From the NCBI RefSeq assembly GCF_023704175.1, contig NZ_CP084530.1, positions 980,501 to 1,044,500 on the forward strand: 64,000 nucleotides of DNA. Reading direction: 5' to 3'. The notes below the pieces were generated by a model. The model did not search any database. It worked only from the letters and a program-made list of their open reading frames with translations, and was not told the origin of the DNA. A program made the position numbers and the translations under genes. This DNA comes from Paenibacillus sp. YPG26 (GTDB lineage: Bacteria; Bacillota; Bacilli; Paenibacillales; Paenibacillaceae). Every line of letters starts with the position of its first letter. Position 1 is the stretch's first letter. This document shows positions 1-7,672 of the stretch, one piece after another.

Positions 1-190
1 GAGGGAGAATAACAAGAAAGAGAGCGTTCAGAAGATAGAGAAGGAAGAGGTACAGCACAAAGGCACGAACCTTGTTAATATAGCCGTGCTTACGGTACTG
101 AACGATCAGGAACGGAAGCGTGAATGCCATCGCTGCAAACGGAAATGACAGGAACGCATAGGAAATTGGAAATAAATATGAGTGTAACAT
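1..190 (-). CDS. VanZ-family membrane protein, N-terminal part only
   Basis: The reverse strand reads from an ATG at 190 to the window edge without a stop for 63 codons. The peptide begins MLHSYLFPISYAFLSF, has two hydrophobic stretches and a basic loop (QYRKHGYINK). That pattern is typical of the N-terminus of VanZ-like proteins in Paenibacillus. A weak GGGTAGGTG ribosome site precedes the ATG. The family is linked by name to teicoplanin resistance, but most members have no known role. The C-terminal part lies outside the window, so function cannot be judged further. Confidence 0.7.
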   Translation of the reverse strand, partial: MLHSYLFPISYAFLSFPFAAMAFTLPFLIVQYRKHGYINKVRAFVLYLFLLYLLNALFLVILP

Positions 191-302
191 GATACTTGCA
201 CCTACCCTGCATCAGGTTAGCATACTGAATCAGCAACCTTATAATAGGCTTATCATAGCACAGGTAGTCATGGTTTTAGTTTAAATTTTATTTAAAATTA
301 AA

Positions 303-337
303 CCCTGAATTTCTCCTTGAGCAGGAGTGATCCAGGG
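303..337 (-). terminator. Intrinsic terminator of the phytase gene
   Basis: On the minus strand CCCTG...CAGGG arms with an inner CTCCT/AGGAG pair form a long hairpin. It is followed by TTTAATTTT, about 20 nt after the phytase stop codon. Confidence 0.7.
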
Positions 338-357
338 CCTATACCATGCTTGTAGTA

Positions 358-1500
358 TTAGTCTTCCTCGCGCTTCTCCAAGCGGCGGGGATTCACATCG
401 TTGTCCACATCCAGATCATCGTCAAATTTATCTTCGAAGGCATCCGAGATCAGATCCCATTTGACAATCTTGAAGTTCTGATTGATCAAGGCGCCATCCT
501 GCATATTCTCATCGTCTTGGGCGATGAAGATACCGTTCGGATACTTGCTCCCCAATCCGAAGCTGAGGACATCAATTCCATCTGTGCCGCTTGTTCCATC
601 AATCGATGTCCCATCTCCGATCATGAAGCTGCCTTCATATTCATTGTCGTTCTCGCGATCGTATACCGCATACGTGCTGCTTCCTTGGGAAGAGGCGATC
701 AGATAACCATCCCCATCCTCTCCGTAATACAAGGTCAGCCCTTCAATATCCGCTGTCAAGTTACCGCCATCAGCTGCAGCGATCAAGCGTGGAGCCTGAG
801 TGTCGCTTGGTTCAGCGCTGTATTTCCAAATGCCGACCTCTTCTTCGCCAATATATAAGTTTCCATATTCGTCATCCGCTGTCATACCTTCTGCTTGAGA
901 GCTCAGCGTGAACTCGCGTACCTTCTTACCGTTAACTTTGCCGCTGCCATTATCGTACAGCTCATACTGCTCGAACTCGCCGTCTTTACCTACCACCATG
1001 GCATAGAACTTGCCGGTGCGCAGGCTATGGTACAGGCTGAAGCCATAGACCTCACTCATGTCTGAATGAATTGGAGTTCCGATTACGGAAGTCAAGGCTC
1101 CCGTCTCGCGGTTGATAGCGAAGATGTCCAGCGTATTGGTGGTACGGTTCGAAGCGGCCGCAATATCAACCTTTTTTCCGGCTAGCGGGAAATCATATCT
1201 GACATCAATATTGTTCATTTGACCCAGATCATAGGAGTATAACTGCTTGCCGTCCAGGTTGTATACAAGGATGCCGTTGTCCTTGTTGGTTGCAATAATC
1301 CGGCTCTTGCTGCGGTCCGTTGGGTGAACCCAGATCGATGGGTCATCGGCAGCATCACTGCCTGAGGACACAGCCTCTGTTTCGGCGGAAGCTTTCACGA
1401 CAGCGGCAGGAGCTGCAGCAAAGCTGGCGAGCGGGCTCAAGGTCAGGGCGGCGACTAAAGAAAAGGTCAGCGATAAAGGCAACTTAGTCCACTTTTGCAT
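358..1500 (-). CDS. phy: Secreted beta-propeller phytase
   Basis: This is a 380-residue member of the Bacillus alkaline (beta-propeller) phytase family, calcium-dependent enzymes that release phosphate from phytate outside the cell. Residues 1 to about 25 form a signal peptide (basic MQKWTK, hydrophobic core, ASFAAA cleavage region). Family motifs are visible in order: DDPSIWVHP near the N-terminus, NNIDVRYDF, EVYGFSLYH, QAEGMTADDEYGNLYIGEE, DIEGLTLYYG, and GTDGIDV with NGIFIAQDDEN near the C-terminus. The acidic residues in these blocks are the usual calcium ligands. An acidic tail of about 25 residues follows the propeller. I chose the ATG at 1500 because GGGAGAG lies 9 nt upstream; an in-frame ATG at 1518 would lengthen the signal peptide. 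The gene appears monocistronic. Confidence 0.93.
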   Translation of the reverse strand: MQKWTKLPLSLTFSLVAALTLSPLASFAAAPAAVVKASAETEAVSSGSDAADDPSIWVHPTDRSKSRIIATNKDNGILVYNLDGKQLYSYDLGQMNNIDVRYDFPLAGKKVDIAAASNRTTNTLDIFAINRETGALTSVIGTPIHSDMSEVYGFSLYHSLRTGKFYAMVVGKDGEFEQYELYDNGSGKVNGKKVREFTLSSQAEGMTADDEYGNLYIGEEEVGIWKYSAEPSDTQAPRLIAAADGGNLTADIEGLTLYYGEDGDGYLIASSQGSSTYAVYDRENDNEYEGSFMIGDGTSIDGTSGTDGIDVLSFGLGSKYPNGIFIAQDDENMQDGALINQNFKIVKWDLISDAFEDKFDDDLDVDNDVNPRRLEKREED

Positions 1501-1740
1501 AGATTCATTCTCTCCCATCTCATTTTCAAATGTTCTAGCTTCTGCTAGATCATATCGCTGGGATATAAAGAGAAGATCAAATATAGATTACTAATTTGTA
1601 AATAATTATCTTGATTTATTGTTTTTTACATCGTCTATCAGGCAGCTTAACGGCGCATTCGTTCATAGAAGATATCCCCCGGTTCCGCGTGGTATACTGT
1701 CTGGAGCTGGAGGATGTAATTACTGCTAGGAGGAGATATT

Positions 1741-2505
1741 ATGATTTCCATTGATTTGACAGGCAGAACGGCTCTGATTACCGGAGCGAGTGGAGAACTT
1801 GGACGTGTTATGGCTCGTACACTTGCCCGCAGCGGGGCAGATATTATCATTCATTATTTCAGTAACAAGGCAAAGGCTGAATCCGTACAGCAGGAAGTGG
1901 AGCAGCTTGGCCGCAAAGCATATGTGATCTCCGCAGATATCTCCAAGCTGGATTCAGTTCTGGAGATGAGAGATTCACTTCAAAGTGAATTCAAGCTGCC
2001 GGATATCGTTGTGGCCAATGCCGTCTCCCAATACAATTGGACTACTGTGCTTGAACAGGATCCAAGTGATTATGTAGACCAGTTCAATTCAACCGTACTG
2101 CAGGCGGTGCATTTATCCAAGGCCTTTGTTCCCTATATGATTGAGCAGCAGGGTGGACGCATTGTTGCTATTAACACGGAGTGTTCTATGCAGAATTTCC
2201 CTACCCAGTCCGCCTATGTGGCAGGCAAGCGGGGGATGGACGGCGTATACCGCGTGCTGGCGAAGGAGATCGGAGAGCATCAGATTACCGTGAATCAGGT
2301 TGCGCCGGGATGGACCATTAGTGAGCGGGACCGTGAGAACAACACGGAGCACAGCGAATCCTATGAGCAGTCCGTTCCGCTCAAGCGCCGCGGCACAGAC
2401 CAGGAGATTGCCAACGTGGTTGCCTTCCTCGCTTCAGATCTTGCCAGCTTTATTACAGGCGCCTATGTGCCGGTCAGCGGCGGCAATGTCATGCCATCGA
2501 TCTAA
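1741..2505 (+). CDS. Short-chain dehydrogenase/reductase (SDR)
   Basis: A 254-residue classical SDR, a cytoplasmic NAD(P)H-dependent oxidoreductase of unknown substrate. The cofactor-binding motif TGASGELG lies at residues 14-21, the NAG-like motif reads NAVS near residue 90, and the active-site tyrosine and lysine are in YVAGK near residue 160. The C-terminus has the usual GAYVPVSGGN segment. The start ATG is preceded by AGGAGGAGATATT. It stands alone between the divergent phytase and the convergent repeat protein. The serine usually found about 13 residues before the tyrosine appears to be the one in ECSMQ. SDR membership is secure; the reaction is not predictable. Confidence 0.9.
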   Translation: MISIDLTGRTALITGASGELGRVMARTLARSGADIIIHYFSNKAKAESVQQEVEQLGRKAYVISADISKLDSVLEMRDSLQSEFKLPDIVVANAVSQYNWTTVLEQDPSDYVDQFNSTVLQAVHLSKAFVPYMIEQQGGRIVAINTECSMQNFPTQSAYVAGKRGMDGVYRVLAKEIGEHQITVNQVAPGWTISERDRENNTEHSESYEQSVPLKRRGTDQEIANVVAFLASDLASFITGAYVPVSGGNVMPSI

Positions 2506-2535
2506 GTGAATGTTGTTGACCTAGAAGCACCAAAG

Positions 2536-2577
2536 AGGGCTGTGACAGCCTGCCTTCACCGACAGCCTCACAGCCCT
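2536..2577 (+). terminator. Hairpin terminator between convergent genes
   Basis: A 10-bp perfect stem, AGGGCTGTGA with TCACAGCCCT, encloses a 22-nt loop. The following T tract is weak on both strands, so it may act bidirectionally or only as a 3-prime stabiliser. Confidence 0.55.
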
Positions 2578-2734
2578 TCTAAGTTAACATCCTCATGTAT
2601 TCTCTTCTGAACGCTAGAATCAAAAATACCATCAGTTCAAACTATATTGAATCCCATTTGGAGTGGCTGAACAACGTATTCATTTCGCTTAAGTTCTCAA
2701 GGGCATAATGAGATAATTAGTTCCCCGGCATAGC

Positions 2735-4798
2735 TTAAGGAAGTTTAACTATCTTGGCCTTGTAATACCACTTGCCTGCAGCATCAATGTAGCCATTGTC
2801 CGTTTTGGTAACGGCCCAAGCCAACTTGTTGTTGTAAGGCCGTACCTCAACAAATTCGAAAGACGTTAACTTGTTCCCTTTACTGTCTATGATCGCCCAA
2901 AGCCCGTTCTTCTTAACGCTGGCCAGGCCTTCTTGGAAAGGAGCAGCATCGTCGTATTGTGGCGATATGATGGGCTTGCCTTGAAGATTGATATAGCCCC
3001 ACTTGCCTTTAATTTTTACAGGGGCGAGAGGAGTAGTCGAGAATCCTTTGGCATCCTCGTACTGAGGCTTTATCAACCAAGCTCCAGTTTTACTAATGTA
3101 GCCCCATTTCCCATTCTGCTTGACCGCAGCCGCAGATCCCGTAAATGACCCAGCAGAAGAATAGATGGCTTTAATAACCATCTTGCCTTTCGAATCAATA
3201 TAGCCCCATTTGCCATTCATTTGTACGGCCGCAAGGCTGTTCACAAATGGCTGTGCTAACGAGAATTGTGGCGTAATGGACATTTGACCGGATAAATTGA
3301 TATAACCCCACTTTTTGCCGACCAGTACTGGAGCAAGTCCACTTGCAAAATCGTTCACATTTGGATAACGGGCTTGGCTGATATACTCGCCCTTCGTATT
3401 AATGAACTGCCAGCCTTTGTCATCCTTCACGGCAGCTCTGCCTTGGTGAAAATCTCTAATGACCCTATAACTGCCGGGGAAAGCAGGTTCACCTGAAGTG
3501 GTAATAAAACTCCATAAGTCATTGGAAGCACGATGAACAGCAGCGAGTCCTTCCGAGAAGGGCTTGACCCGAAAATAAATTTGACTGTCCTTCACAGCTA
3601 AACCTTTGTCATCCAGGTAAGTCCACGCAAAGGTCCAGTCATTAGGATGCCAGGGGATGGGGAGAGCATAGGTTACAACCTGCTGTGTCATAGACACTAC
3701 AGTAGGTGGCATTATTTGCGCCGGATCCCTGGAAATTTGCCCGTTATTGTTATTTCCCCACTCATATATCTGCCCATCCCTGGTAAGAGCAACCGTAACT
3801 TCTTCTCCGCTTGCAATTTCGGCCACATTATTAATTGTGCTCAGCTTGATAGGCCTAGGCCTTGGTTCTGTGGTTCCATCACCTACCTGGCCGTATTCAT
3901 TCGGCCCCCAGGACCAGACCTGCCCATCCTTCGTAACCGCGCGGGTCTTCGATACCTGAACAATATCTGTTAACGAGGGTAGGGGAATGGGATTGGGAAA
4001 ATAGCTGTATTCCGTTTCTCCTGTCCCGATATTACCTTGATAATTAATTCCCCACTTAACAACAGTACCATCTTGCAAAAGCGCTATATCGCTGGATAAG
4101 GATTTTACGTTACTTAAACCTTTAAACTGAACAGGGGAGTTAACGATTTCCTTCTTGCATGTTCTGCCGCTGCATTTTATCACCCCGCCCCATCTCCACA
4201 CATTGCCATCGGAAGTGACGGCAAGACTTTCATCGAAGGAAGCTGAGATTGCTGTAACATTGGAGAGTGACTGGACTTGAACTGGTAGTGCTTCATCATC
4301 GCCGCTTTGACCGTTCCCCAGCTGACCGACTTTATTTCTTCCCCAACCCCACACTGTGCCGTCTTTGCGAAGAGCCAGTGTATAGTAGGCACTGTCTGCT
4401 ATGTCAATCACATCTGAGATCCCGCTCATTTGTCTAGGCTGTGAGTCGTCTTGGCCAGAGCCCATTACCCACACGGTGCCATCTTGTTTAACGACCGTTG
4501 AATGATCATACCCTGCGTCGATAAGCTTTACGTTCTCGAACCCGTGGATACGGACAGGGACAGTATGATAGCTAATGCTACTATCGCCTAGCTGTCCTGA
4601 GAGATTATTTCCCCATCCCCATACGTCTCCATTTGTATCCAGCGCCAAGAAGTGAAAGTATTCCCCGGCTACATTTGTAAATTTCACGTCTGGACCACCT
4701 GCGGCAGCTAGGGAGACACCATTAAGTGTTGATCCGCAAAGCATCAATCCGCAGATAACGAGTACACTAAATTTTAACTTGAGATATACTGAACGCAT
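2735..4798 (-). CDS. Secreted RCC1-repeat plus WG-repeat protein
   Basis: A 687-residue exported protein with two repeat modules. Residues 1 to about 32 form a signal peptide. Residues about 35-370 carry roughly seven RCC1-type units (for example VWGWGNNLSGQLGD, DGTVWGWGRNKVGQLGNG, DGQVWSWGPNEYGQVGDG) that should fold as a seven-bladed propeller. Residues about 410-687 carry tandem WG (KWG) units such as GKWGYIDSKGKMVI and GKWGYINLQGKPII. Both are binding scaffolds with no catalytic residues. The start is supported by AAGGAGG 5 nt before the ATG. No neighbour indicates its partner. An extracellular or wall-associated ligand-binding role is inference. Confidence 0.85.
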   Translation of the reverse strand: MRSVYLKLKFSVLVICGLMLCGSTLNGVSLAAAGGPDVKFTNVAGEYFHFLALDTNGDVWGWGNNLSGQLGDSSISYHTVPVRIHGFENVKLIDAGYDHSTVVKQDGTVWVMGSGQDDSQPRQMSGISDVIDIADSAYYTLALRKDGTVWGWGRNKVGQLGNGQSGDDEALPVQVQSLSNVTAISASFDESLAVTSDGNVWRWGGVIKCSGRTCKKEIVNSPVQFKGLSNVKSLSSDIALLQDGTVVKWGINYQGNIGTGETEYSYFPNPIPLPSLTDIVQVSKTRAVTKDGQVWSWGPNEYGQVGDGTTEPRPRPIKLSTINNVAEIASGEEVTVALTRDGQIYEWGNNNNGQISRDPAQIMPPTVVSMTQQVVTYALPIPWHPNDWTFAWTYLDDKGLAVKDSQIYFRVKPFSEGLAAVHRASNDLWSFITTSGEPAFPGSYRVIRDFHQGRAAVKDDKGWQFINTKGEYISQARYPNVNDFASGLAPVLVGKKWGYINLSGQMSITPQFSLAQPFVNSLAAVQMNGKWGYIDSKGKMVIKAIYSSAGSFTGSAAAVKQNGKWGYISKTGAWLIKPQYEDAKGFSTTPLAPVKIKGKWGYINLQGKPIISPQYDDAAPFQEGLASVKKNGLWAIIDSKGNKLTSFEFVEVRPYNNKLAWAVTKTDNGYIDAAGKWYYKAKIVKLP

Positions 4799-4928
4799 TT
4801 AGACCTCCTTGTTCTCTTGAAAGTAGTTTGTTTGTACTTAGATTTCGGCAGAGTGGAGGGATTTCCCTTTATTTGGGTTAAATTCCACTTAATTGGCGAG
4901 AGGATTGATTATGCTTAGACTTGTTATA

Positions 4929-4958
4929 AAAAAAATAACCCGCGCGAAGGCATGGGTT
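4929..4958 (-). terminator. Intrinsic terminator of the hydrolase gene
   Basis: On the minus strand AACCCATGC-CTTC-GCGCGGGTT forms a hairpin followed by ATTTTTTTTA, about 60 nt after the hydrolase stop codon. Confidence 0.8.
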
Positions 4959-5020
4959 GAAGGGTAAGACAGCTAAGAAGTTAAGCTGCCTGATGAAGGG
5001 ATGGGTGCTGTATCAAAAAC

Positions 5021-5908
5021 TTATCGTTGTACCTGTTGGAGCATGGTGCCAAGAATAGCTTTCCACAAGTTCTCGTCATCGAATAGAAAATGTCCGGCCT
5101 CAGGTATGAAGTGTGTCTTACAGTCGGGGATGCTGTCAGCGAAGTGTTTGATCTCGCTTGCTGGAGCCATGGTGTCGATTTCGCCGTGCCAAATATAGAC
5201 CGGACACTGGATGTCGCCCCCGCTGAATCCCCAGGGCCTGGCAATCAGAGCAGGCTCGGTTGCACATTCGTCCACAGATACTCGCATCGCTTCGTTCAAA
5301 TGCATCATTGCTGTGCGCAGCTGTTCGTCGGTCTGAAGGAACTGGCGGTCCCACTTGTTCATCCGTTGGCCGTCTTTCTGCAATTGCCTCAAGAACGCTT
5401 CGGGACGCTGCATCATCAATTTTTTCTGGGCCCTGTATATGGATTTCAATACCCCCGGCCACTTTTTGCTCATATAGAATGCGATTCTATTCCTGCGCAT
5501 CATCTCTTCCGGAGGTTTGCCGTTAAGAAACGGGGCGATGCTGGAGACCATTGTAGCAGAATGAAGCCGGTTGGGCAGCAGATAGCCACAAGCTGCGGCA
5601 TACGCACCTCCGCCTGAGACACCAATCACCGAGAATTTCTCCAAGCCTAAATTATCGGCTGCCTGAATGACATCATCTGTCCAATCCAACAAGGTACGTC
5701 CAGGCTTCGGATCTGATAATCCGAATCCCGGGCGATCCAGACTAATGAGTCTGACTCCCATGTGGGCGCTGATGGGATCATCGTCCGGGAACAACAAGCG
5801 CGATCCAGGAGTCCCATGAAAAAACATGACAGGAATACCTGAGGGGTCACCGTACTCTACATATCCGAGCTTCCGCCCATCTTTTAGCGGGATTACGAGA
5901 TGATTCAT
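5021..5908 (-). CDS. Alpha/beta-fold hydrolase
   Basis: A 295-residue cytoplasmic alpha/beta hydrolase. The oxyanion motif HGTPGS is near residue 33, the nucleophile elbow GVSGGG near residue 96, an acidic residue in HGEID near residue 244, and the histidine in PEAGHFL near residue 271. The fold suits esterase, lipase or peptidase chemistry; the substrate cannot be told. The ATG at 5908 has AAGGAAGGTG upstream; an in-frame GTG at 5917 is possible. A MarR gene lies 70 bp upstream in the same direction. A palindromic operator (5928-5945) sits right before the start, so MarR-controlled expression is likely. Confidence 0.88.
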   Translation of the reverse strand: MNHLVIPLKDGRKLGYVEYGDPSGIPVMFFHGTPGSRLLFPDDDPISAHMGVRLISLDRPGFGLSDPKPGRTLLDWTDDVIQAADNLGLEKFSVIGVSGGGAYAAACGYLLPNRLHSATMVSSIAPFLNGKPPEEMMRRNRIAFYMSKKWPGVLKSIYRAQKKLMMQRPEAFLRQLQKDGQRMNKWDRQFLQTDEQLRTAMMHLNEAMRVSVDECATEPALIARPWGFSGGDIQCPVYIWHGEIDTMAPASEIKHFADSIPDCKTHFIPEAGHFLFDDENLWKAILGTMLQQVQR

Positions 5909-5924
5909 TTTTTTCACCTTCCTT

Positions 5925-5948
5925 AAAATTTAAGTCGACTTAAATTTT
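5925..5948. promoter_or_regulatory. Perfect 24-bp palindrome, candidate MarR operator 1
   Basis: Two 12-nt arms meet without a spacer at GTCGAC. The inner 18 nt, ATTTAAGTCGACTTAAAT, share the pattern ATTTAAG-N4-CTTAAAT with a second site before the marR gene. The site lies just upstream of the hydrolase ribosome binding site. Confidence 0.75.
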
Positions 5949-5979
5949 TGGCATAGAACAAGAAGGCAGATTACTGCCG

Positions 5980-6435
5980 TTACAAGGGTTTCGAGGCTTC
6001 GCAGGCGATAGCGTAGAGCTTCTCGTTTAGTTCCAACAGCTTTTGCAAGTCTGCTAACGGCAGCTTGGAGTAATACTTCTCGACCAGCAGCAATTGAAGT
6101 TGATCGAGGAGCTGGATATAGTGCTGCCCCTTCTCGTCAAGCTTAACAATGATCTCCCGCCGGTTATTCGGGTTAATCTCTCTTGTGACGTACTCTTGCT
6201 TCTCCAGTTTGGAGATGAGCTGGCTGGCGGCACTTGGTGTGGTGGAGAAGTAGTGAGCAATTTCGTTCACCGTACGGTCGTTAGTCCGCAGCAGCTCAAG
6301 AAGGATCTTCTGCTTCGTCGACAACTCTGAGTACTCACCGTCTAATGCTTGCTTGAAGTCTTCCAGATAAATAGTGCTTAGCTCATTGGAAATAGCGATA
6401 ATCTTATTGCATATTGCTGCGATATTCTGGTCCAT
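5980..6435 (-). CDS. MarR-family transcriptional regulator
   Basis: A 151-residue winged-helix regulator. Helical dimerisation segments flank the DNA-binding core (LSTKQKILLELL, TVNEIAHYFSTTPSAASQLISKLEKQEYV, with a basic NPNNRREI wing). MarR proteins usually act as dimeric repressors released by small phenolic or oxidising ligands. GGGGTGA 8 nt before the ATG at 6435 supports this start rather than the TTG at 6441. Its own promoter region and that of the downstream hydrolase carry matching palindromes, so autorepression and control of the hydrolase are likely. Confidence 0.9.
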   Translation of the reverse strand: MDQNIAAICNKIIAISNELSTIYLEDFKQALDGEYSELSTKQKILLELLRTNDRTVNEIAHYFSTTPSAASQLISKLEKQEYVTREINPNNRREIIVKLDEKGQHYIQLLDQLQLLLVEKYYSKLPLADLQKLLELNEKLYAIACEASKPL

Positions 6436-6477
6436 GGACAAATCACCCCGTTGATGTGATTATAAACAATGATTAAT

Positions 6478-6495
6478 ATTTAAGCAAGCTTAAAT
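6478..6495. promoter_or_regulatory. Candidate MarR operator 2
   Basis: ATTTAAGCAAGCTTAAAT is a palindrome with 8-nt arms and a 2-nt centre. It is about 43 nt upstream of the marR start and matches operator 1 in all 14 defined positions of ATTTAAG-N4-CTTAAAT. Confidence 0.75.
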
Positions 6496-6636
6496 GTAAG
6501 TGTGTGCCGCAGTACACTACCATTGATGTAATGTACTACTGACCGGAAGCTAATCGAAGGAACATTCAGGCCGGAACCTGACCTGAACGCTCGACTGTCG
6601 TCGGACTTATGGAGTCCTGCCAGTCCCGTTCCTGAA

Positions 6637-6674
6637 CTTGCCCTCAAGCTGCTGACCGCGCAGCCCAAAGAGGG
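6637..6674. repeat. Imperfect direct repeat, copy A
   Basis: A 38-nt segment ending in CCGCGCAGCCCAAAGAGGG recurs at 7565-7602 with one mismatch; the last 30 nt are identical. The flanking 100 nt of both copies look like degenerate relatives. The two copies bracket the accessory cassette at 6775-7367. Confidence 0.75.
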
Positions 6675-6774
6675 AGGACCGCCGCAACCTGTGACAGCCC
6701 TCATACCGCGTTTGGCGCGGACTCCGGCTCTTAGTCCGTAGTAGGATTAAACGTATTCTTTGGACGTAAACTTG

Positions 6775-7093
6775 ATGGTGTGGATTTTTACGGTTGAAAT
6801 CGATTTTAGAGATGATGGTGAAATTGTAAAAGCTTTTTTTTCTTAACCAGAGAATACGAAGAAAACAATATTGAAATTAGTCTATGTAAAAAAGGGGCTG
6901 TTAAAAATGCGAAAGCAGGGAAGGGCAAAGTTTATGTAGAAGGTAGTTTTAAGAGTGCTGCATTTAGCAAAGCAACCCTACATATTGGACTGAACCCGCC
7001 CCAAAAAAACAAACGGATGTAATTCCCATTTACGTTATTCAAGGTAGTACCGAAACAAATGAATCTTCGACTACACCAGCAGTCGAAGAATAG
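6775..7093 (+). pseudogene. Frameshifted small protein gene, unknown function
   Basis: Three overlapping reading-frame pieces join into one plausible protein of about 105 residues. The first starts MVWIFTVEIDFRDDGEIVKA at 6775. The second contains GAVKNAKAGKGKVYVEGSFK. The third reads TDVIPIYVIQGSTETNESS and ends at 7093. Frame changes coincide with an eight-T run at 6834-6841 and a seven-A run near 7003-7009. I do not recognise the family. A small membrane protein starts 14 nt after it. The DNA is clearly more AT-rich than its surroundings. It is either a decayed gene or an intact gene with homopolymer sequencing errors. Confidence 0.55.
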
Positions 7094-7106
7094 AAGGGGA
7101 GACAAC

Positions 7107-7367
7107 ATGATTTCAATTGTAAGACTGCTTGTATTTTTTACTTTGTCGTTTATTGTGCAAGCAATCTTAAGTACAACATGGATACCATATGATTATCCAA
7201 CCACACCAACTTGGGAACTGTTCAAGTGGAAGTTAAAAGATCAGCTGTTTACTAAGAACCACTATTTTTTCCCATTCCTATTTTGCTCGATTGTGATAGC
7301 TATCTTAGGTTCATTAAGATATCAAAAGCTTTATGTTTATTTCAAGGAAAAGTCCCGGCGCTTGTAA
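7107..7367 (+). CDS. Small membrane protein, unknown function
   Basis: An 86-residue protein with two hydrophobic segments (about residues 3-21 and 54-70) and a basic C-terminus (YFKEKSRRL). The ATG at 7107 has AGGGGAG 6 nt upstream, a better start than the longer frame from 7059. It follows the frameshifted gene closely and shares its AT-rich composition. The pair may be a transferred two-gene cassette. I do not recognise the family. An immunity-protein role is only a guess from size and context. Confidence 0.6.
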   Translation: MISIVRLLVFFTLSFIVQAILSTTWIPYDYPTTPTWELFKWKLKDQLFTKNHYFFPFLFCSIVIAILGSLRYQKLYVYFKEKSRRL

Positions 7368-7564
7368 CGTGGGAAGACTGCGTAAGCTCTTGAAGCGCTT
7401 CGCTTTTGACCCTTCCGGATCTGTGGATGGATAATGCCCCCTACAAAACCGCCAATAACCCAAATTTGCGGGCGACCTGAACCTTGCCGACCCGAACGGC
7501 TCATGTTCCCGATGTCTTGGGGGCTGGCTGACTCCGTAGTTCCTGCTAGTGCTTTCCTCGGGTT

Positions 7565-7602
7565 CTTGCCCGCAAGCTGCTGACCGCGCAGCCCAAAGAG
7601 GG
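7565..7602. repeat. Imperfect direct repeat, copy B
   Basis: This is the partner of the segment at 6637-6674, in the same orientation, differing at one of 38 positions. It lies in the 305-bp stretch between the small membrane protein and the sulfurtransferase, which otherwise holds no convincing gene. Confidence 0.75.
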
Positions 7603-7672
7603 CTGCCACAGGTCACATGCTCATAACCTGCTACAGCCACCAAACCCGCTTCCGTGCGCGATATCTCGCCTC

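Noticed and set aside
6480..6704. 74-codon minus-strand frame over repeat copy A
   Set aside because: Low-information Ser/Gly sequence with no start signal; the DNA is better described as a repeat.
7314..7643. Minus-strand frames of 90-109 codons over repeat copy B
   Set aside because: They overlap the end of the small membrane gene and have no ribosome site or recognisable domain. A shared LFGLRGQQL-like peptide with copy A reflects the DNA repeat.
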